From: Cephalopachus bancanus
Lineage: Eukaryota; Chordata; Mammalia; Primates; Tarsiidae
Assembly: GCA_027257055.1 (NCBI GenBank)
Contig: JAPVLO010000059.1
Location: 4,960,001 to 5,024,000 of the forward strand
Length of the DNA: 64,000 nucleotides
Direction: 5' to 3'
The number at the start of each line of letters is the position of its first letter. Position 1 is the stretch's first letter. Of the stretch, positions 57,600 through 64,000 are shown in pieces. Under the pieces are notes generated by a model. The model did no database searches. It saw only the letters and a list, made by a program, of their open reading frames with translations, and was not told the DNA's origin. Made by a program: the position numbers and the translations under genes.

Positions 57600-57730
57600 T
57601 AGAATGGAAGGAGCCTCTGGAGTCAGGAGATCTGGACATGGGACCCGACACAGGCAAGGTTATCCTCACCAAGTCACTTAGACAATTCTCTCTTCAGTCA
57701 CTTCTCCCACCTGGGAACTAGGGAGTCAGT
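57600..57730 (+). mobile_element. Possible MIR fossil
   Basis: GGAGTCAGGAGATCTGGACA, CCAAGTCACTTAGACAATTC: MIR-like order. Confidence 0.5.
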
Positions 57731-57769
57731 TCATTCCTTAGGTTGGGCTGTGCTTAAGCATCCTTGAGC

Positions 57770-57925
57770 TTTAACTCTAAACAGACCAGAGTTTAAATTC
57801 CTGCTCCAACACCCACACGACTTTGGGCAGACTTTTCAACTTGCTTGTGTTTCCATTTTTTTTTTAACCTGTAAGATGAAATTCATAATGCTAAGTCACA
57901 TCATTGTTGTAAAAGAAAATTCTAT
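57770..57925 (+). mobile_element. MIR SINE fossil
   Basis: AGAGTTTAAATTCCTGCTCC, GACTTTGGGCAGACTTTTCA, TGTAAGATGAAATTCATAAT: clear MIR. Confidence 0.75.
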
Positions 57926-58270
57926 ATAAACAAAGTTGTACGTCTACTTACTATTTCAAGTTGTAAAAGTTGCATGGATTTTCCACCCAATTTGGATTGT
58001 ATGTTAGTTGGATGGTCTGATTTTAAATGTAAGCTGTATGGCATATGAAAAATTCATTTTGGGAATTACTGAGGAACAACTGGGAAAGGAAAGGCATCAT
58101 CTTCCCAAGCATCTGAAATTGGGGAATGAGAGATATGTGTGCCTGCTGAGCTTAGGGACATGCCTTGTGAGTTGAAATGATGCAGAAAGAGAAAACAATA
58201 ACAGCAAAACCCACTGTGTAGTATCAAATATGAGCCCACAAATCTAATTCTCCAGGGCAGACTCCCCTAA
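57926..58270. other. No recognised feature
   Basis: Nothing recognised. Confidence 0.4.
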
Positions 58271-58599
58271 GTTTTTGTTTGTCTGTATGTCCTCAATGTT
58301 CTCCAGTGGCTATGCATAGGCAAGACATTTTTGGTCAGAAAACCACAACTGTTTTTCTAAGATATAAGGGTATTGTTGTAGAAACATTGCATTTGAAATG
58401 TATATGTCAACATATATTTGTGTTATCACATTATGAGTTTATTTAAATCAATTTTCCCCAATGAAATAGAAATAGAATTAACTGAATTTCTACCACTCTA
58501 GGGAATTCTCAGAAGCCTTAGGCCTCACAGTATCATGAACACTATTCTTTCAAGTGCAAGTATTCCTCAGGGAGGCACAGGGTCTGCTATTTTGTGCAT
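58271..58599 (+). repeat. 0.33-kb direct duplication, copy 2
   Basis: From GTTTTTGTTTGTCTG to CTATTTTGTGCAT. Compared with copy 1 it has scattered substitutions and a small insertion (CCTTAGG near 58516). A weak further match, CTGCATAGCATATTCC against CTGCATATTCTAGG, may extend the homology a little. Confidence 0.93.
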
Positions 58600-58669
58600 T
58601 GATTTGTGACTCCATTGCCTTGTATGTGGTCCCCTCTGCATAGCATATTCCAGGGTGAGAAGTGACCAT

Positions 58670-58790
58670 AAGGGCAAACACACACTGAGCATTCATGGTG
58701 CCCTGGATACTTCACTAAGTACTTTACATGTAATATCCACAACAGGAGGTGGTTACTGTCATTGCCCATCCTTTGCAGAAAAGGAAGTAG
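58670..58790 (-). mobile_element. Possible MIR fossil
   Basis: ACTTCACTAAGTACTTTACA, ATGTAATATCCACAACAGG, GCAGAAAAGGAAGTAGC: reverse-MIR-like. Confidence 0.5.
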
Positions 58791-59039
58791 CAGCTAGGAC
58801 ATATTTACCTAACCCTGGGGAGAACAGGTAGTAAATTAAATAAGTCCCTTAGCACAGTTATACAAGTCACCTAGCAGAGTGCTCAGAAACCAGCAGTAAT
58901 TATTACTGACACTGCTTGGTAAACAACTTATTGTAACACCACATGAAAAATAGTCTTTGGTACAAAGTACTTGGTTAGTCTTCTGATTTTTGTTGCAGAT
59001 TTATAGAAGACTTTATCAAAGAAAAGACATCTGATCTGA

Positions 59040-59290
59040 CCCTGAAAAATAATTAGAATTTTACTATGAAGACAAGACGGTGTAGGGGGAAGGTGTTAAA
59101 GAGGCAGCGGAATGGCAGAAGCAAAGGCATAAAGGCAAAAGAGTGCGGGATCTGTTTGGGGTAATGGAAGTGGTCCCAGGTTGCCAGAGCAGAGTGCACT
59201 GGAGAGGAACAGCAGGAGGCCAGCCTGGGATATCCACTGTCTCCTGGGACTAGGCTGAGAATAATCTGAAATTTATCTTGTGGATCACAG
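59040..59290 (-). mobile_element. Possible L2 fragment
   Basis: GGAATGGCAGAAGCAAAGGC and GTTTGGGGTAATGGAAGTGG resemble the internal region of reverse L2. Weak. Confidence 0.35.
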
Positions 59291-59747
59291 TTCTCAAACT
59301 GGTGACTGTCTGGTCACATCTGGCCACCATTTGTGTTTTGTTAGTGTTACCTAGAGTGGGGTTTTTTTTTTCTAATTTTGAGTTATTAACATTTTAAAAG
59401 CTGATGTTTTTATCTAAATATCCAATTTCCAGCTTTTCTTTTAAAATGGAAATATTTGGCAATACTGATTCTTCCTTCAACATGGCAATATCATCTGGAT
59501 CCCCTGCATCCTTTGTACAGCTTACTGCAGTCCCCATCTTTCCCTATTGTTGCCCTCAAAAAACCTTTTATTTACATCACCTGTCCATTTCCTGTTGGAA
59601 TATGAATTTTCAGTGACAGTTGTGGGCAATCTGGAGTAATTAAAGGTCATGTAAGAATAAATGATGATGTACTTATTGCCTATCCCTCTGCTAGAGTCAA
59701 AGAACTTTCTTTGTCATTACCATTTTCTTTGAGAAACTGACATTTTG
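59291..59747. other. No recognised feature
   Basis: Nothing recognised. Confidence 0.4.
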
Positions 59748-59950
59748 GCACTGTGCTGACCAATATGGTAGCCACTTGCCATATGGAGTTACTTACAATG
59801 AAATTAAATAAAATTAAAATTCCAATTCCTCTGTTGCACAAGCCACAATTCAAGGGTTCAGTGGCCACATGTGGCTAGTGGACACCATATTGTACAGCAC
59901 AAGTATAGGAATTTTTCTCATCACAGAAAGTTTTATTGGACAGTGCCATT
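59748..59950. mobile_element. hAT-type MITE with visible terminal repeats
   Basis: Left end GGCACTGTGCTGACCAATAT and right end ATTGGACAGTGCC are inverted copies (GGCACTGT..CCAAT). Internal GGCCACATGTGGCTAGTGGA and AATTAAATAAAATTAAAATT fit a widespread hAT family that I do not name. Confidence 0.75.
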
Positions 59951-60109
59951 CTAGTAAGCAGCCAGGGCTGACACATGTGAAAGTCATAGGGATATACAAC
60001 ATAAAGTACCAACCAATTAGCTCAGTTGGGTACTAAAGGATTTGGGAGGAGGAGGGGATCCCTGGGTTGTAACAGAGAAGGAAGCTTCCTAGAGGAGGTA
60101 AACTAAGAA

Positions 60110-60560
60110 CAGACAGAAATGCTTTGGCTGCAAATTATAGAACAAATAACAGTAGCTTAGAAAAATTGAAGACTGTTTTTCTCATATGTCAAGAAGTCTG
60201 GTATCGTTCAGGGACTCATTGATGTCAGAGCCAACATCTTTGACAACCTGTGGTATTTCCCTATTGTTGAAAGTTGAATGATGGCAATCAGGCCTTCATG
60301 TCTTCAACAAAGGCAGAAAAAATAGGGAAAGGGAGCACTCTCAGACCTCTATTTATGGCCAGAGCTGCTACATATCATGTCATATGCAAAGAAACATAGA
60401 GGCTGCACCTCTATTACAAGAAGGCAAGAGCAAAGGGAATTGTCATCAGCAGTTAGCAAAGTCATCTACAGTCATCATAGCAGGGAACTAGGGAGAGACA
60501 GTGGGGGGAATGGCTATAGGTGGAGACACAGAGACCTGGATTATAATTATCACTGTCATC
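60110..60560. other. Possible unclassified old repeat
   Basis: GGCTGCAAATTATAGAACAA, TCATATGTCAAGAAGTCTGG and TCGTTCAGGGACTCATTGAT resemble an old dispersed family. Not named. Confidence 0.35.
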
Positions 60561-60775
60561 TAGTTGTGTGAAAGCTATAGAAAATTATAATACTTATGAA
60601 CCTTTCAAATATGATTTCTTTATGATATTGAAGGCTTCTTTTGAGGTGGGTACCAATCCATGGCATAAAACCTCTGAGGTCACACTCTCAGCCTAAAGTG
60701 GAAGACAAAACAAAAACCAGTTAAGAAGTGATGCTAACTCTGACTATATTAATTGAAGAGCAGACTGTATTAGCT

Positions 60776-61262
60776 TTCCATTGTTGCTATAATCAATTAC
60801 CATAAACTTGGTGGCTTAAAACAACACAAATTTATGATCTTACAGTTCTATAGGTTACGTCTGACACAGATCTCACAGTGCTAAAGTCAATATGTTGGCA
60901 AGACTGTGTTCCCTTCTGGAAACTCTAGGGGATAACTCATTTCTTTACCCTTTCCAGCTTCTATAGGCTGCCCATATTCTTTGGTTCATGGCTCTTTCCT
61001 GCATCTATAAAGCCAATTAACATTGCATTTCTCAGTGACTTTTTCTATAGCTACAACTTCCTATGACTCTCTTTTGCCACACTATTCTACTTATAAAAAC
61101 TCTTGAGATTACATTGGGTTTACACAAATAATTCAGAATAAACCTACTATTTTAAATTTACTGATTAGCAATCTTAATTTCTCTTTGCCATGTAACCTAA
61201 CATTTTCACAGGCACTGGGAATTAAGACATGAATATTTTTGTGCATTATTCTGCCAACCACA
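60776..61262 (-). mobile_element. MLT1 (ERVL-MaLR) LTR, full length
   Basis: TGTATTAGCTTTCCATTGTT, AACTTGGTGGCTTAAAACAA, CTGATTAGCAATCTTAATTT, TTTGCCATGTAACCTAACAT and ATTATTCTGCCAACCACA: reverse MLT1 LTR with both TG/CA ends. No internal region adjoins it. Confidence 0.92.
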
Positions 61263-61361
61263 TGGTTGTTAGAACAAACTAAGTAGAGATAAACCCAGAA
61301 GTTCTACTTTTGGGAATTATTCAGTAAAATGCTAAGTATGCCTGCATCATAATTCATTGCA

Positions 61362-61575
61362 CAGATATTTATTTTTATTTTATTTTTATTTTTGAGGCAG
61401 GTTCTCATTCTGTCACCCAGGCTAGGGCACAATGGCATAATCATGGCACACCAGTCTTGAACTCCTAGGCTCAGGCAATCCTTCCACCTCAGCCTCCCAA
61501 GTAGCTAGCACTACAGGCACACACCATCATGCATGACTAATTTTTTTTTTTTTGTAGAAACAAGGTCTTGCTACA
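61362..61575 (-). mobile_element. Old Alu (AluJ/FLAM-like), truncated
   Basis: T-rich tail with TTTTA units, GAGGCAGGTTCTCATTCTGT, CACCTCAGCCTCCCAAGTAG and CAAGGTCTTGCTACAG. The 5' arm beyond this is missing. Confidence 0.85.
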
Positions 61576-61619
61576 GGGGTAACCCTCCTCAAATGAAATT
61601 TATTTATAAAAATATGTGG

Positions 61620-62937
61620 AGTTTCAGGAAGATGACAGCAGAGTCAGTAGGACTAAATGAATCCCAGTGTGAGTGAGTATATGGAAAATTTTGAGAACGT
61701 GTCAGTAAGTGGTTGTATGAGTGGTTGACTGCATAGGGATTTGGGAGCAGGTGGCCAGGCTATCCTGATGAAGCAGCTGGTGTCACAGCTGCTCTGCTTG
61801 GTCCCTAGCACTCCTAGGGTGCAGAAGCCAAGCACCATTTAAAAAAAAATCAACAAAGCCCTTCCCAGGAAGAAACTGCCAGGAAAGACTGCTGGCTCTA
61901 GTCTCTGTCTCACCACTGCAGTGTCTGGCCAGACACTGTTAGCAAGGGCTGTGGAGAGAGCACAGTGAGGGAACCTAGAAGCATAGCCCCACTGGAGAAG
62001 ACGAAAGAAGCACCCTGCCATCATCTAAGCAGGAAATTGCTCTGGCTTCCTCACCACAGAGAAACAGAACCAATCTCTGTGACCAGTGGATGACTACTCA
62101 GGGGTTAATCATGACCCAGAGGGAATATCCTGAAAGCACAAACTCCAGAGAGACAGGGCAAGTGCTGAGTCTCAGGCACCCCACCCCCTACCCTGATTCA
62201 GCCATGGACAAAAGGTGTGGCCAGAAAAGGATGAGGAAGACCTCCAAAGAGATCAGTGTTGAGTCCAGGGCTAAGCTGACTCCCTCCTCCCCAGCAATCC
62301 TCTGAACATCAGACCCACATGGTTGGGGCCCAACTGAGAAGGGCAAACCCAGGTGGAGCCTGGATGACAGCCTTGATAGGAGGACTCTACTCAAGGATAA
62401 GCCTGGCTAAGGCACCACCTGCCAGTTCCTAGGGAAGAGACAATCCCAAACCCCCCACTGGAGGGGATCTCCTTTATTATGCCAGAGAGGGAGGAGAGAA
62501 CTGAAGCCCCATGCACCCCCACTGTCCCCTCTGCCTTCTCTGGACTGGACACTGGGGAGATTGTGAATGAGGTTGAAGCTCTGCAGAAGACATCAGAGGA
62601 GCAGCTGAGAGGAGCAATTACAGAAACTGCCACAAAAGGGCATGTTTTTTGTTTGTTTGTTAATTTTTAAAATATTTTTCCATTGTGCATGAATGTGTAT
62701 GTGATCAGTACCACTCACCCCTTTTTTCTTCCCTTTTCTTCTTTTTCTTTTGTTCTCTGTTTATGTGTGTACATGAAGGAGTGAGTATTCAGCTTTCAGT
62801 TTTGTTTGTTTTTGCTTTTGTGTTTTCTCTTTTTTTAGTTTAATGTATGTGTGAATACACGTGTGAGTTTCAATTTGAATTCTTTTTTCTTTTCTTCTTT
62901 TTTCCCTCTTTTTCTTCTCCTTTTATTTTGTGTTGTG

Positions 62938-62980
<43 letters not shown>

Positions 62981-63501
62981 GCTTTCCTGTTTTTGTTGTT
63001 GTTGATTTCTGTGATTTCTGTTTTGTTTTCTTTGTTGTTATTCCAGTTTGTTTTGGTGTGGGGGCAGGAGTGTGTGTGTTTGTATGTGTATTTAATTTTT
63101 TGTTGCTGTTTGGTTTCTGCTCTTCTTGTTCTGTGGATTTTTTTTAAAAAAGTTGTGTCCATCTTATTTCATTCTACTGTTCTCTGTTCTCCTCATTGCT
63201 GTTACTGTATCTTGGACTCAGAGGGTACCCACATACCCACTGCATTGTCATATAGAGTAGTGGCGGGGAGTGGGTCTCAGGGAATCCATGCCACCATCAG
63301 TGAACACTGTGATTTGCAAGTAGTTTCTGAATCCTAGCTCCCCATCCTCCATGCTATTCAATTCTCAAAACTATAAGAGACAGAAAAACTTCCCACCCAC
63401 AACTCTGTTTCAAAATGGAACAAATTCAGAGCCCTGATCAGGAAAGAATAGAAGGTTGAGCAAACATCAGAAGTGAAAGCTTCTCTCACTGCCACTGAAT
63501 A
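61620..63501 (+). mobile_element. L1 5' UTR of a long L1 running off the window
   Basis: Starts near GGAAGATGACAGCAGAGTCA, followed by GAGTGAGTATATGG, the layout of an L1 5' end (a YY1-like AAGATG core just inside the element). 61.6-62.6 kb is GC-richer; 62.64-63.17 kb is T-rich with TTTTG/TTTTC units and a TG microsatellite; then comes A-rich sequence leading into ORF1. This region would hold the L1's own RNA polymerase II promoter. Assignment rests on position upstream of a recognisable ORF1 rather than on memory of this UTR. Confidence 0.7.
62939..62977. repeat. (TG)n microsatellite
   Basis: About 19 uninterrupted TG units inside the L1 5' UTR. Frames across it (poly-Cys/Val, or His/Thr on the minus strand) are artefacts. 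Confidence 0.97.
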
Positions 63502-64000
63502 ATGGAACTAAAGAAAAAGGAAACAGATCTGTCACAAATGAGGAAAAATCAATGGAAGAACATAGGTAATTCCCAGTATCACAAAGAGAAAACTCCTGAA
63601 AAATCACACCTCAGAGCCCAAACAATAGAAGTCATCAACAACTGGCCCTAGAATGCAACAGGGTTTAGGGAATAGATGGAAAGAGTGATTAAGACTCAAG
63701 AAAGACAAGATGCAACACTGAAAGAACTTGTAACAGAGATTTGGCCATAACAAATTTTACCCAGGAAATAAATAACAAGATGACAAACATGGAAAGCAAA
63801 GTTAATCAAGCAGAAGAAAGAATCTCAGAACTTGAAGATCAAAACACAGAATTAACCTGTTCTGTAAAAATGATAGAAACAAAACTCAGAAAGAAAGAAC
63901 AAAGCCTACAAGAGATGTGTGATTATATCAAGAGGCTGAACCTACACCTAACTGGTATCCCAGAAAAAGAAAGGGAAATGGTGCACACCTTGGAGCAAGT
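63502..64000 (+). pseudogene. L1 ORF1 (RNA-binding protein), broken, truncated by window end
   Basis: ORF1p is the trimeric coiled-coil RNA chaperone of L1 ribonucleoprotein particles. The likely start ATG at 63502 opens MELKKKETDLSQMRKNQWKN; a TAG at 63649-63651 stops it. The reading then continues in another frame, open from 63693: near 63780 it reads NKMTNMESKVNQAEERISEL (heptad-like coiled coil), and toward the end KKEQSLQEMCDYIKRLNLHL then TGIPEKE, matching the junction of coiled coil and RRM in mammalian L1 ORF1p. A stop plus a frameshift make this copy non-coding for full-length protein. The remainder lies beyond the window. Confidence 0.9.

Noticed and set aside
56898..58599. Reading the 0.33-kb duplicates as LTRs of a small retrotransposon
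   Set aside because: The copies lack matching TG/CA ends, and the interior holds MIR fossils rather than retroelement sequence. Kept as a duplication instead.
62851..63337. Frames of 79-135 codons with poly-Cys/Val or His/Thr stretches
   Set aside because: They are translations of the TG microsatellite and T-rich L1 5' UTR.

Overview
This is 64 kb of AT-rich mammalian nuclear DNA from a primate. It contains Alu elements, L1 copies of several ages, MIR and L2 fossils, MaLR and ERV LTRs and hAT/Tigger DNA transposons. I find no convincing host protein-coding exon and no tRNA, rRNA or other functional RNA gene. The longest open frames (up to 178 codons) fall in repeats, low-complexity tracts or unsupported sequence. 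The window is best read as intergenic or deep-intronic DNA.

The source is probably not human or another monkey or ape. The youngest Alu copies (6423-6720, 48585-48862, 50482-50754) share a variant unlike any AluJ/S/Y I recall. The commonest L1 family (nine or more copies) ends in a 3' tail related to CTGAATTGTACCCCACATC, which is not a tail of the human L1PA/L1PB series. AluJ-like copies are present, while the lemur/galago Alu type is absent. A tarsier-like primate fits best; this is inference from memory of the families.

Layout. 0-13 kb: MIR fossils, an L1 with target-site duplication (TSD), an Alu nested in an AluJ, MER5A, MER20 and an Alu with a long polypyrimidine tail. 13-23 kb: more lineage-specific L1s, one with a 52-bp duplication, two L2 remnants and an L2 mosaic broken by Alu, L1 and a solo LTR. 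23-37 kb: MIRs, MLT1 LTRs, an L1 nested in MLT1, a twin-primed L1, and a 2.3-kb older L1 holding an Alu. 37-43 kb: an old HAL1/L1M-like element broken by LTRs, then an MLT2-type LTR. 43-54 kb: a 0.9-kb L2 with a reverse-transcriptase remnant, two lineage-specific Alus and another twin-primed L1. 54-61 kb: a Tigger1 remnant with a chimeric L1 insert, a 51-bp duplication at its edge, and an unexplained 0.33-kb direct duplication. 61.6-64 kb: the 5' UTR and broken ORF1 of an L1 that runs off the window.

No gene network or new functional system is visible. The interest lies in the record of insertions and rearrangements. Family names come from recognition by eye; no repeat library was run, and most boundaries are good to about 10-30 bp.
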